Assembly (NCBI GenBank): GCA_000727475.1
Contig: KL647288.1
Coordinates: 3,715,604 to 3,779,603, forward strand
DNA length: 64,000 bases
Origin: Sarcocystis neurona
Taxonomy: Eukaryota > Apicomplexa > Conoidasida > Eucoccidiorida > Sarcocystidae
Reading direction: 5' to 3'
Shown: positions 1 through 12,400 of the stretch, piece after piece
Numbering within the stretch: the stretch's first letter is position 1
Layout of the letters: every line of letters starts with the position of its first letter
The notes under the pieces: model-generated
The model's input: the letters and a program-made list of their open reading frames with translations, nothing else
Told to the model about the DNA's origin: nothing
The model's database searches: none
Translations under genes and position numbers: made by a program

Positions 1-972
1 CCGGTCCTCCTGCGCAGCGAGTGGGAGGTGGACCTCGTGCTTGTCTTAGCGTAGAACAGCGCGCGCTCTACCTCCTGATTTCTTGACGCCCCAGGGTTTA
101 TCGGCGTCGGCATCCATCGAGCTCGTGCCTAGACGGGACCTTTTGGCACATTTGGCACACAATCACGTGTATGCTGCTTCTGCCCCGTTCTTGTCTGATT
201 GACGACATCCACACAAGCGAACATTCCGCATAGTGAAGGGGTAGTCTGTCCTTCCGTCGACACAATGAGGCGCATGTTTGCATCCTGCCCTACGGAGATC
301 TCGGTTTACCTTCGACCAGCTCTGTAAAACGTGACCCCCTTATGGCGTAGACACTAAGATGCGCACAAGCGAACACTCCGCACAGTGAAGGGAGAGTCTG
401 TCCTTCCGTCGGCACAATGAGGCGCATGTTTGCATCCTGCCCTAAGGAGATCTCGGTTTTATCTTCGGCCAGCTCTTTAAAACGTGGCTCCCTTATGGCG
501 TAGACACTAAGATGCGAGCGTCTCACCAACCCGCGAGAATCCGCTGAACCACATCGCTCAAGCCGTTTCACCCGCTGCCTTCGAACCACTTGCGGCGGCG
601 TTGTTGGGCTGAAGAAGTACGAAACAACCCGTCACGCACTAGTACACCTTTTTTTGAGCCCGAAAAGCATGGGCAAGTGCGGACGCACATCCGGCGCACT
701 CTTGCCCGCTCATGTTAGTCGCTGAAAACTCCTTCCAAAACGTCGATTATTGCATGCGGTGCTCAACGTATCCTTGCGTCCCACGTCTTTAAAAAGGGAA
801 GGGCGGCTTGCACTAATTCTCTTGTAAGTATCACACGGATGATGCCTTCCCGCAGCCCGAAAATTGTGTTTCAATTAAGCCCCTCAGAATGCGCTTTTGA
901 TTGACACCGCAACGATGACGGATTCGAAGGAGCTGTAGTCGTTTCTTCTTCTCAAGGAAATTGACAGTGCTA
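1..972. other. Spacer downstream of the glutathione peroxidase gene
   Basis: No exon could be supported here. The only structure is the 152-bp tandem duplication listed separately. Minus-strand open frames of 60-100 codons across it come from the repeat and change frame between copies, because 152 is not a multiple of three, so they are not read as genes. Confidence 0.6.
209..516. repeat. Tandem duplication, 2 copies of about 152 bp
   Basis: Two adjacent imperfect copies run from about 209 to 361 and 361 to 516. Both contain ACAAGCGAACA, GTCTGTCCTTCCGTCG and ATGGCGTAGACACTAAGATG. They differ by a modest number of substitutions. The unit is not a multiple of three and has no coding sense. It is one of many short tandem duplications in this window. 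Confidence 0.9.
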
Positions 973-3900
973 CTACGACGGTTTGAGGCTTCCGTTCGCA
1001 TCCCGTTTCACTCCTGACAGCTCCCCACCAATTAATTTCCCGATATCACCAGCCAGCTTTTTCGCTTCAACGCGTGGACCGTAATATTTGTAGACACCAT
1101 TCTTTCTGTCCAAAAGAAATTTCCCGTAGTTCCAGCCAATGTTCTTTAGCTGTATTGAATCATGTCCAGCTGACGTGCAGTAAAACTGAACGCATCACAT
1201 ACACCGATCTAAGTACGTTGTGCTACGCTTTAAAGCGGGCGAAAAATGATTATGTACAAATATGCACGATTGAAGGACCCTCGCGACGTGCTACTATTGC
1301 CTCCACACAGCGGTTCTTGGTGAACACCGCCGCAGGCGAAAAGAGATTATGTACAAATATGCATATGCACGAGTGAAGTGCCTTCGCGACGTGCTACTAC
1401 GGCCTACACACAGCGGCTCCTGGTGAACACCGCCGCAACTCACTCGCTTAAAGAACACAATACACACAAAGGCAATCACGTGAAACGAAGACGGGTACAC
1501 AGTTGGCCTGTGTGCGTCGTCGCGATGCATGTCACCTCGCCGTCATTTCGTTTGTCATTGGGCACAGAAATAAGAGATATGGACAAAGTAGCCAGTCCGG
1601 CCTGCCTACAACTCGCTGGTCTCTATTTCCGCCTCTGGCTTTTGAGAAACCGCACGATATAAAGAAAATATTATAGGAGCCTGTTCAATACGGTGCACGG
1701 GTACTACGTATACATTCACCTGTGTCCACAAAAGACATGGGCTGACTGAAAGTATTTTGAAATGCAGACGGGGGTATTTTCGTGTATGTGTGAAAGTACG
1801 CACTGGTGTGCAGCTTGCATATGCGCCTATAAACCTCTTCATCAATCATTATAGCTGAGAAGAGAGACCACTACCCAGTTTCCCAAATACGAGCAGACGG
1901 CTGCGCACGATTCTGCGCATGCAGTACTACGCTGCTGCAGTCTTCGTACGTGCACGCATTTGCCTCACGCCGCACAATTCGTTCAGCCTAGCTCTGCTCA
2001 CAACTAGCCCGCGAGCACAGTACTACGAGCACGCCGGTGGTTGACAACATCAACACGCAAACAGACCGGCAGTTCCCTCCTCACACGATGCATGGGAAAC
2101 AACCGCTTCGCGCGAACTCACTTCGTCGCTATTCGCCTTGCAATAAAGAAAAACAGGATTTGTGTCTGGGCCATTTACGTCAGAAGTTTCGAAGATCGGG
2201 AACGGAATTTTTGAGCGCTCACAAAATGCCTCCGTTTCGCTGGCATTTTTGTACTCTTGGCCAGCGAATTGACCGCACGGAAACCCCAGGACCTGCAAAA
2301 TTGCAAAGCCACGTCAGCAATATATGCGTTTATTTGGGGCATTAGAGAGGCACCTCTCTTTCACAGGGCGCGGCAGTAGCCACATGAATCGGCACGTCCG
2401 TGGAGTCCATCATGTTTTTTGGGGCATTAGAAAGGTACCTATCTTATAAAGGTCGCGGCAGTACCCACACGGATCAGCACGCCCACGGGTCAGGTGAACA
2501 CGTACACATACGTGGAACTTCTCCACAACGTAGCGGTTACCACATGCACAGGATTGCACACGGTGATAAGGTCTGTAAAGTTCTTGTGTCCTACGCGCAC
2601 ACACGTTCGAGTATGCAAGGGTGTGTCTGGCGTACTCCTGAGGTCCGGGATTCTCTTAACGACATGCATGCTACCACACTCTTGGGCCTTACTCGATACG
2701 ACGTCCTGCAACTCTTTCACAGTGAGTCGAGGAGCACTTTTAGTGAAACATAAGGACAGCTCATGCAACAGCTTCAAACGCTTGCCTTTCAGCACCGGAT
2801 ACACTGTGACGTGCTCGATGGGATAGTTAAAACGCTAACTTTCTGTCCGCACGTGCGCTGCAATGCAGCTAGGGCACACGTGTATAAGGCTTTAGAATAA
2901 GCGACGCCGGCATACTTACGGGTCGCAGGTTGTACGCGTACGCGCACTCTAGGAGAGGGAAGCAATGGAAGAGCTTCAGACCAGTAGTTTGCAGCTATAC
3001 AGCAGGGCGCCCATCTTAGTACAGGGGCTTCACACCTCTGCTTGCGTAAAAAATTATTATTCTACGTAGATTCGCGACGCATAGATATGCCAGGGATACA
3101 CAAGATTCTGTCACTGTAGCGCCGAAATAGAGCAGCGTTTTCTTGTCGCATTCGCGAGGATACAAAGGATCTGGCACATGACTTTTTGCTAATTTCGCTC
3201 TACATTAGCAGGGAGGATGCGGAGACGTCCGCTTACGCCCTCTTACGAACCACGTACACAGTTATTTCTGTGACATTGTGCGGAGTACCTCGAACTCTTC
3301 CGTGCCGAATCGTTCGCGCAGATCGATTAAGTCCGCAGTGGTAGCCTTCGTCAACCCACACTTAGACGCCACGTTGACAATCAATTTTACCTGCGAACAG
3401 CACGCGGAAGGAAGCGCTGTCAAAGATCGTAAAATGCGGAAAACTTCAGACTTGGAACCCGGCCACAAAGGTAAACCCAGTACACGTCCAAACAGATACA
3501 AGGCTGAAATGGCAGGCGAAATCTTCTACCGCCCCTCCAAGAGGTCCGGAAAACGTCCAAGCGTGGAATTCAGCCACAGGGAAAACCCCATTACATCTGT
3601 CCAAACAGAGAGACGGCTGAAGTGGCGCACACAACCCTTTGTAACGCTCCGGAAAAGTCCACGCGTGAAAACCAGCCACAAAGGAACACTCGACACAGTT
3701 ATCCAAACAGGGACTAGGCTGAAACGGCATACACAATCTTCTAGCGCTCCTCTGTCACGGTTCGGAAAAGTCCAGGCGTGAAAGCCAGCCTCAAAGGAAC
3801 AGGACATCTCTACGGACAGGAACTGGGCTGAAGTGGCAGACAGAATCCCCTTTCACTCCTCCGCCGAGGTCCGTGCAAAGGCAAGACAGGCACAACCCAA

Positions 3901-5172
3901 CAATCTGTTACCGCGAGATAGGTCAGACCTGTGTACAGCAGAGAACCTGTACGGCACTTTGTAGCCTTAATTACGCTGGTGCGGACGTGTAAAATTCCTT
4001 CCTTTTAGCAGGTCTCGTTCTTCAGGAAAGCTGCAAGCTCACACGTACTTTCTTCTTTTTACGTGGGTAGCGAATACAGTCCGCAGGCAAGAAGTCGCAC
4101 TGATCGTTTCTTGCGGCCAGCGCACAAACCCATCACTGGGACCACCCTGTTTGATAAAACGTCACAAATACAATAGGTTTCTCACGGACGGTCTCACCTC
4201 ACTGCATAGATTTGTCGTTCTGTCTTCACCACCCATTACTCTACCACCGACAGTCAAGTCAGCCTGGACGATCGCTGCACAGGAGCCCACCGCCCTGTAG
4301 ACATGTTCGCGTACGTGCACGGAGTCCCGTATGTCCGCTGAAGTGCACATATCTGCACGTGTATGAATGCAACTTCTGCCATACACCACCGCCACCCTGC
4401 TGCTACAACCATGCGTACACGAATATCTGTGGGCCATTTTACAGAATTTGATCCAGCATCTGCATCCAGAATCACTGTAGGACTAAAGCGTTGCATGAAC
4501 CTACAGAAGCAGTGGAATGGCGTAGGTTTGTCCCTGTGCTGCAGAAATATTGCCCGTGCACGCATAGGTAGGTACACGTCGGTATGTACTCACACTCACG
4601 AAGATCATCCCGTAACATATGTACGTAGTACAAGTTAGCGCTCAAATGGGTCCGCAGAAAGAAGCCTGTGCGCGCTTTCAGCCCCTCGCCCTTATCCTCC
4701 AGACGGCGTGTACAGGCGACTGGATGAGCCTCTGACCACAGACGCTCGGACGCTTCAATCTTATTCACCTTCACACTATAGGAGAAACTGAGTCTCTGCA
4801 GACATTTTACTGAATTCGCGTCTAGGGTGTGCCCGTGTGTGTCTTCGTGTGCCCCCCAACCGCGGTATAGGCATACAAATATAACGTTGCTTGCAAACGT
4901 GCTTGCGAGTGATGTTTCTCCTGGACGCTCCCGTGAACACACGGCTTCCCTGACTTCACAGCAGTCTAGCTACGGAGCCCGCCACCCCGCGGCACAAGCG
5001 TACACAGGTCCGTAGATACGTTATCGGAAAAAAGCACCAGGTTGACACTTACCTTTCCATCCCACTCGCTTAAAGATCTCTCACGTCCGCGAATATCTTT
5101 CATTTTGACCTCGCTGAGATTCCGTGGAATTGCTGCTGCCTCAAAAACCCCCTTACTCCATGCAGAGCCCAT
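973..5172 (-). CDS. Thioredoxin-type glutathione peroxidase (Cys enzyme), 4 exons
   Basis: Coding exons, minus strand: 5172-5053, 3390-3289, 2292-2122, 1149-973. All junctions are GT-AG and phase 0, giving 189 codons plus TAG. The product reduces hydroperoxides with thiols. The strand beta motif NVASKCG carries the peroxidatic Cys51, where selenoproteins have Sec. Conserved FPCGQF and GQE supply Gln86, and GWNYGKF supplies Trp137 and Asn138, completing the catalytic tetrad. Cys98 in AFCERSKIPFPIF sits where the resolving Cys of thioredoxin-dependent plant and parasite GPx enzymes lies, so reductant is probably thioredoxin rather than glutathione (family inference). The length of 189 aa suits the single-domain GPx4-like class. 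There is no signal peptide; the N-terminus MGSAWSKG fits an N-myristoylation site. Introns of 1.0-1.7 kb hold tandem repeats. Confidence 0.93.
1245..1440. repeat. Tandem duplication in GPx intron 3, unit about 97-103 bp
   Basis: GATTATGTACAAATATGCA recurs at about 1248 and 1345, followed in each copy by CGCGACGTGCTACTA and a stretch ending GGTGAACACCGCCGCA. Small insertions change the period from 97 to 103 bp along the unit. It lies between exon 3 and exon 4 of the glutathione peroxidase gene. Confidence 0.85.
2334..2500. repeat. Tandem duplication in GPx intron 2, unit about 85 bp
   Basis: GGGGCATTAG starts copies at 2336 and 2421, each followed by a diverged AAGGTACCT/GAGGCACCT block, then CGCGGCAGTA and CCACA. 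The second copy directly follows the first. It lies just upstream of exon 3 of the peroxidase gene in the sense of transcription. Confidence 0.8.
3430..3860. repeat. Four degenerate tandem copies of about 105-113 bp in GPx intron 1
   Basis: The core (G)TCCAAACAG followed about 12-15 bases on by GGCTGAA(A/G)TGGC recurs near 3486, 3599, 3702 and, weakly, 3814. Each copy also has a GGAAAA(G/C)GTCCA(A/C)GCGTG(A/G)AA block. In minus-strand translation they give repeated FHAWTF-like peptides, but in changing frames, so this is intronic repeat rather than protein. Confidence 0.85.
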
Positions 5173-5798
5173 CTGGAAAGGCGCAAATTATGTGCGTGAG
5201 CACACGGACACGAGCATATGTGTCTTAATTCCGCAGGTTTTCAAAATGTGCACCGTCAAAGACACGAGCGGTTCGCAGCCGCTTGCCGCCTACGACGGTG
5301 GCTACCAAACACCTGTGAATGTTTTTGTCTTTGTGGCACGCTAGCTGGTATAATATGTCAGCTCGTGTGGTCGAACAGTTAATTGTGAACATCTGAAACT
5401 GCGGAGAAGTACCAGAAGTACCGTGGAGGTTCAACAGAAGCTACAGTACCTAAAGTTTCAATGCTGCTTTCTTGGAGAAATGCTAAGTGGGCAAGAACAG
5501 CAGACAGAAACAGCATGTGCCCATGTATGTTAGCACGCGCGCACAGCTCTACGTACGTGTATGTGTGACCATATCTTGGTATGTGTGTGCAGCGGACGAA
5601 GGGAAAAGGCGTGGCTTCTCGGTTTCACGATGATGTCTTCATGTGTGACTCCCACCGCTGGCTTCCCAATTAAGCGAACATGAGCTTGTCTGCGACACAG
5701 CTAAGCTGGAATGGCAACAAGGGGCTGCTATTTTTCAGATCCATTTGATCATATCCCTACTGCGAAGCACATCGTTTACAATATGTCACCGAAAACGT

Positions 5799-6000
5799 GT
5801 GTGAGATATACCACTTCATGTGCTGTTTGAGAACATGTGCTTCCAGTCGAGTTTCCTACACCTTGTTGATCTGCTGAGCAGCGACCTTACTTTTCCACGT
5901 GTGAGAAGTGCCACTTCATGTGCTGTTTGTGTGAGAACACGCGCGTCCACTCGAACTGCCTACAAGTTGTCAACATGCGGAGCAGGGACCTTACTTTTCG
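5799..6000. repeat. Tandem duplication, unit about 100-104 bp
   Basis: GTGTGAGA..CCACTTCATGTGCTGTTTG occurs at about 5799 and 5899, and both copies end with GACCTTACTTTTC. The second copy has small insertions. It is intergenic, between the divergent peroxidase and helicase genes. Confidence 0.85.
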
Positions 6001-8254
6001 GCGCTCTCCTCGACGACAGGCTACGTCGGCCGCAGAGGATTTATAACTAGTGATTCACGGATTTCAAAAAGCTGCCACGCCTTGGGTGTCAGCAAGCAAA
6101 TCTTTAACTCTTTCTGCCTCGAGGATGGATGACAACGGCAAAATATTGAGAGTGGCGAGGGGAAAGTGTGAGTTAGTCTAAGAGAATGCATCACCAAAAG
6201 GCCGCATCAGTTTTTCACCGTTACAATGAAATCGACGGCTTCAGGAAGCCGGACGCAGGAAGTCGTCCTACAAACGACACCGAACAAAAGGCACTTGCGC
6301 CTGGCGTAATTTCACGTGTACATAGGACGAACCGGGAGGAACGGAGCGGGCTGATTTTTTGCGTCAGAAATGTATCACAACACCATTTTGGTACAAAATT
6401 TGTGCCTGTTCGAAGTCGCGCCTGCAAGACGAGGCCGACTAGACAGGAGCCGAGCACGATGAAGTAAAGTAGTAGAGATGCATTTCCTTCATGGCAGAAA
6501 AACTGTACGTCACTACACTGCGGCCGAGCTCTACAAACGATTCCGCATCACGCACACCGTTCCGCGAAAAAGCACTTCAATACGTTAGACAGCTATTCTC
6601 GTATCTCCGCACACGGAAAAGACACGAATGTTGCAGACGTGGACCATCAGTCGGCACATTAGAGAAACGTGAAGCTTCTACACACAAACAGTCTATTTTC
6701 TTTGCGTCTGTGTTCTTCATATCGAATTCTACCTTGAGGCACGCAGGAAGGTCATTTCATGGCCGCGCTCTGCACGTCGCACGCTCCTGCGTCGCCCAGG
6801 ACGCGCATGCGAGAACTGGAAGGCCAGAATGCGTCAACTGAAACCTCATAACTGGAGAATTAAAGGGTGATTCGATTCATTTTGCTCTACATGTTGGACA
6901 AGAAGAAACGCTGGGACAAAAGAGAGACTGTTTGACATCCGTGTGGCCCCCGCCGTTCTTGTTACTTACTCCGTCACAATTTTGGTCTTCTGGAAATTTC
7001 GTGTAGCTGTAGAGCCGCTGTATTCCTGCGGCATGCGGGAACGTCTAAACACCGGCTCGCCCGTTCCTCCGTCCCTTCCCCAGGTCGTTCTTTAGTCGAC
7101 AACCCTCTCCTTTGTTTCTTTCCGTCGCTACGCGTCTAAGCCTGCTTGCATTTGGTGCCTTCCTTTCCACATATCTGTTCCTGTGTGTCCGTTTCTCTCT
7201 CCAGTTCCCTCTCGCACTTCAGGTCTCCTGTGCACACACCTCAGCACACGAGATATTTGCTATTTCACGTCCTCCTGACCAAGAACTCGCTGCCTGTCTA
7301 CCGTGCTTTTTTCAGGTCTCGACCTACGTGTCCGCATGTTTGAATGCCCTCCCACGATATATTACAATGTTGCGCGCAAACGACCTGTGCATGTGTGTGA
7401 CCTGTGTACCACCCAGATGCACAGGCATCTTGCCCGGGAACAGGCAAGTAGTCTGCCAGCTGCACCCGTAAACCTCCACTGTACAAAGCAACATCCTCGT
7501 GCGTATCTCCTTTGTAATTCAAGACCTTTTCTCTTGCTGCATGTCACGTGTATCTGCACGATGTGCAGAAGCATTTGGAGTCTATTCGAAGGTTTTGGTC
7601 CCCCGTCTTCCTTCGCGTTCAAGTACCCACGTCCTACGCGCCTGTGTACAAATCTACACATTGCAGGTGACCTCGTGACCTCTTCTTCGCACAGTTCGTC
7701 CCTGTGGCAGTTCCACGCATTTGCTTGCGTTCCGGAACCGTAGGGCCCACATGGGTGTGGCATCACCCTCGACGCTTTCACACTTTTAGCTGCGACTATG
7801 CAATTCCATGGTGCACACTTTCTTGTGGTTTTGTGTGTGCAGGTGAACCGTCAATAGAGAGACCTGCGTACATAAACGCAGGCAGCAGCTCTGTTAAGCC
7901 ACGTCCCCGCCGTACCTCACACAAATGTGCTACGGTGACGACATGCCACGTGTATTTCGTTCAAGCAGCATCTGCACTGGAGTGTCTCTAAAGAGCTAGC
8001 CAAGTAGTCCCTAGCACCAAACCTTCATTCCTCTGTACCTCTGCGTCAGAAAGCCATTCACTGCGGCGGAGTTGGACTGCACCGACGCGTTGCTGTAGAC
8101 TTGCTTCATAAAGACGCATTCTGCGTCTGCCTACATTGCTACATCCACCGTAACTCACTCCGTAAGAAATCCACGGTCACTCATCTACTTGTGTTAGGAA
8201 GGAACTTCTACCCACGCCGTTTTCTTGAAGCGGCCCCTGCGTACGCGTACCGCC

Positions 8255-8403
8255 TATATATACATCTGTCTCTGATACATATATGTATAGATATATATTT
8301 ATCTCCCACTTTCTATATACACTTTTATCTTCTGCGTCTTTCTATATATATATATATCTATATATATACATATTTATACGTATGTATAAATATATATATA
8401 TGT
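8255..8403. repeat. TA-rich microsatellite
   Basis: About 150 bp of interrupted TA dinucleotide runs with short CT-rich breaks. It lies roughly 0.5 kb upstream of the first in-frame ATG of the helicase reading frame. It may be part of the promoter region, but the sequence alone does not show a function. Confidence 0.85.
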
Positions 8404-9471
8404 CTCCGCCTCCGTGATGCACGAGCCGAGGGGGCGTGAGCAAGGTAATTCCGACGTTCCGTGAAGTGTGTCTGGTCAGGTCGAGCTGCTGCTGCATTGG
8501 CGTGTACAGCCGCTTGCCAGTTCGCGTGGCTCTACATCACTTCTTGTGACGGGGCCACTTCTGCCTCTAACGCATTTAGAGTCTGCTTCAGTGACGAGGG
8601 CAGCGCCGCACAGAGCGTGCTTCGTTCTAGTGTGCCGCCTTTGCCACAGGGGACTGAAGCTCGCGCAGATGTGAAATTTCCACAAACAGACACGCTTGTG
8701 CTTCTTCAGTATTCGAAGTGTGTCGAGGAGGACAGCGGCTGCTGTCACCTTCTCTTTCGAGTATCAGGAAGAGCTTCCTCCACGTGTGCGTCCACACGGG
8801 GAACAGCAGCACGAAAAGCCACACGAAGAGCATCTGTCGGCCGTCTAACCTGCGCAGCGGTGGCAGTGACCGCACCAGGTATGTCTCTTCCAGCTGCTGC
8901 AGCACCAGCAGTAGCTAAGGCGCAGAGACCCGACTTAGCCGCATCAGCAATATGCAGCCGATCAGTTGCAGCGGCTGCGTCAGCACGCGCAGCAGCGTGC
9001 GGAACCGTGACCCGGGAACACCGATGGTGCGCACAAGTCAAGGTGGCGCAGGTACTGCCACGGTCACGACGGTTACAGTCAGCAGGTGGCTGCGCAACAG
9101 CGGCAATCTCAGGAGCAGCTCGTGTGCGTGCAGGCGATTTACATCGCAGCACTCCCCGCAGCAGCAGCGGCACTACACACCCTGCGGGCAGCGTCACTAC
9201 GTGCACCAACAGCAACAGTGGCTCCAGTGTTGAGGGCGTTCGCACCGGAAGTCGCTCGCCGCGCACAGGGAGAGCACACGGAAGAATAAGGTGGTGGACG
9301 CACCTTCTTCTGCGTCGTGGAAACTGCTGCAGCCCCGGACGTTGTAGGGATACGTCGACTGGTGTCGCTTACGATGTCTCGCAGTGGGAAAACACGTTCA
9401 AATGGCAAAAATCTTCCCTATTTTCCCTGTCTATATCCTCTTCGCCGTCACCGTTATCTCTATGTACCAGT

Positions 9472-12400
9472 ATGTCGATGTGTCGGGTATCACACGCGCG
9501 GTTGAGTTGCTCCCAGCGAGGGGCCTCTCTTCTTTTCTCTGCTTCGTTCTCTTTCTGCGACACGTTTCGTCCAGTGGAGTTCTTACCTCATTTTTCGTCA
9601 CGCTCCTCCGCTCCACTTCAGACGGCTAGAAGGTGTCACTCGTTCTACAGTCGATCTCCAACCGCCGACTTCTGCTCGTCGTCTACTGCTTTTTCCGCGT
9701 TCTTCTGTAGGTTTCCGTTGCCGACCTCTTCCTCCCTGTATTACCACTTGTGTTACTGTTCTTCCGCTCTCCCTGGTGGCTCCTGTGCTTCCGCTACTTC
9801 CTTGGCCCACAGTTTTGTTGCTCTTTACTCTTCATTAGCGATCAGGAGAAGAATTTCTGATCTCTCCTCTGTCTGCTCCGTTCCTCATGAAACGACTTCG
9901 TCGTTGCTGCATCCAACTCGCTTGTGGCCATGTACGCAGCAGCTGCATACCACTTTGCTCTTGTCCGTGCTGCAACGGGGGGAAATCGCAGCTCCCACCG
10001 ATGTGCAAGAACGCTCTGTTCCTTCACTTCTCGCCGGCGAGTCTAGTCTCATCGTCGCACCCACGGGCAGCGGGAAAACATTAGCATGGGCACTGCCGCT
10101 GCTATCAAGCCTGCTCCATGCCGACCGCGAACGATTGGCTCCGTACGCCCAGCAACCGCGTCTCTTGGTGTTGGTCCCGTCTCGCGAACTCGCTCAGCAG
10201 CTGTTACAGGAGCTGCGGAAGCATTTTAGTGCAGCCGGCGTTTCTATCGCGTCTGCAGCCGCCGGGCAGTCGTATGTCAAAGAAGTACGAGCTCTTATGG
10301 GAGGAGGAACCGCAGGAGGCGGCAGCGCAACGGGAGCTGACGTGCTCATTACAACACCAGCACGATTGCTGCTGCATCTGCACAAGAGGAACGTCAACCT
10401 CAGAAGAGTTAAAGCTGTGGTGGTGGAGGAAGCAGACACTCTCTGTGACACTTTTTATGAGCAGGAGCTCCTTTTTATTCTTAGTGCTCTCCACCAAGCC
10501 ATCGGAGGCTCCGCCGCTCCAGCATTCCACACCGCGGCAGCTGCGGCAGGGTGCACAGCGGTTAGAGGAGAACGAAAAGAGGAGAACCGCTCATACTATC
10601 ACAGGGAGCTGGAGTTTTTAGACTCAACTGCCAGGAGAGAATTTCCTACTGTCGGGGGACCGCGGAAACAGCAGACGAGCTCCTGTACAACGTCAGAGGA
10701 GGTGGTTCCAGCAAAGGGTGCTGCTGCTGTTGCGCAGCGCCCGCCGGTGCAGCTAGTTTTTGTCGCAGCGACAAAAACCGGAGCGCTGGGGCGATTTCTG
10801 CGGAAGCAGCTGGAAGGCGTCCCTTTGACACACATTTGTGCGCCAGACGCGCACTTGACAAATCCAGGTGTACAGCAGGTGTTTGTGCCGCTTGGTGGTG
10901 AAGACCGGCTGAGTCGGCTTCTCGAAGTTCTAGACGAAGAAGGAGCAGCAGCAGGAACAGCAGGGACGGGAGGAGGAACGGCAGCAGAATGCAAGAAAAC
11001 AATAATTTTCTGCAACACTGTTAACAGCTGCAGGTAAGCGCCTCTGCGCGATAGAGGCGCGTGTGTGACTGTCGCAGATGGGAGGCCTGGAAGATTCACC
11101 GCCAGTGTCAGCGATAGGGAGGGGTTTCAGGGGGGGAATTTGCTGCGTACATACTCTCGTAGCGGGTGGACATCGTATTTGCCCCATTAGACGTTTAGGT
11201 GAATCATAGTCTGGACACAAGCACGTGCGTGTCCCTAATTTATGTTTCTGTGTACTCTTGTACGTTGCCCTACGTACGCGCTACTAGGTGAAATACGCGT
11301 CGAAATAACTGGCTAGCACCTGTACACTGTTTGGACAAGGGGAAGATATTTCGATGCGTAGATAGCCACGTTGAGCTCAAACAAGTAATTGCGCAGTAAA
11401 AGAGCCACACCGGAGTATCCAGCCCTCTCCCCCACCGCGTATTAAGTACATACGTTAGATATTCGCGCAAGCAGGTAAATACGCGAGCAGCTGCATTCGA
11501 GTGAACGGTACGAGAATAGCGGGGGTACAACCTTGCGGAAGAAAGGACTAGACACCACTTTATGGACAAGCTCGCCGGTACTGGTGTACTGGTTACTTGG
11601 TCGAGCTCTTTATAGTAGAGCAGTCGACCACAGCGCTGGGACGCGGAGAACGGTAATGCGTGCTTCCTTCAAGGTGTCGCCCGTGTTGCTGCATCGAAGC
11701 ACAACAAACCTGAACGCCTTCTGTGCAGCCCACACGTTACTGACAAGAATTCCGTGTGAAGGCACCGGTATCTCTTACATGCACAGCAGAAGGTCCACAA
11801 AATCAAGTAACAGTGTCCTGTCAGCATGTGAGCACGCGGACGGTAGAGTTAACGACGCTGGAAGGTTACAACCGAGTATGGAGAAGGGAAAAATGCCTGC
11901 CGGACAATGCTACAGATTGTTTCGTATGCGCTTCCTAGCCGACGGTCTCTTAAGATGTGTGTTCACCCACAGGAGTACGGCGTAGAATACACAGCTTCAC
12001 GGGCGTAGCGTGACCAGGAACGTGACTTCGTAACACTGGTGTACTGCCGTGGAGACGTGGGCCGCCATCAACCCAGATGAATTTTGTTACTACTTCGTCA
12101 AGAATCTGCTTATATCAGCGTGGTTACATCCAGGCGGGACAGTGTTCTTGTTGTTGTTGTTGTTGTTCGGAATACGTACGGAAAGTGTCTACGCGGTGAG
12201 TGCTCCCTCTCTGAACGTGAAGAGCTTGTGAAGAGAAATTCTTTTGAGGACGCTGTTGGTGCTGTTGTCGTTGGAACTGCATGTGCGGCCTTCTCGTAGG
12301 ATCTGCGCACTCGCTGTCGTAGCTCTCGGTGACTCCGCAGCAGCTCCTCCACTTCTGCCGGCGCCGCTGCTTTTGTTGTTGCATTGCTGTAGGGCCGTAG

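Larger units (their letters stand above)
5173..9471. other. Spacer and probable 5' region of the helicase gene
   Basis: From 5173 to about 7080 I see only the duplication at 5799-6000 and no supported exon. From about 7080 the plus strand is pyrimidine-rich with many CAG/GT pairs, which could be untranslated leader or leader introns of the downstream helicase. A TA-rich microsatellite lies at 8255-8403. From 8449 onward an uninterrupted frame runs in phase with the helicase, rich in Ala, Arg and Ser; it may be an N-terminal extension. Its first in-frame ATG is at 8881. Confidence 0.5.

Noticed and set aside
98..589. Minus-strand ORFs with repeated HLSVYAIR peptides
   Set aside because: The peptides come from a 152-bp tandem duplication whose unit is not a multiple of three. 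The frame shifts between copies.
3446..3807. Minus-strand ORFs with repeated FHAWTF peptides
   Set aside because: They are produced by the four-copy intronic repeat of the peroxidase gene in changing frames.
8745..9266. 173-codon minus-strand open frame rich in Ala and Arg
   Set aside because: It is opposite the helicase frame, and its composition follows the GC-rich, CAG-rich DNA. There are no splice partners or family similarity.
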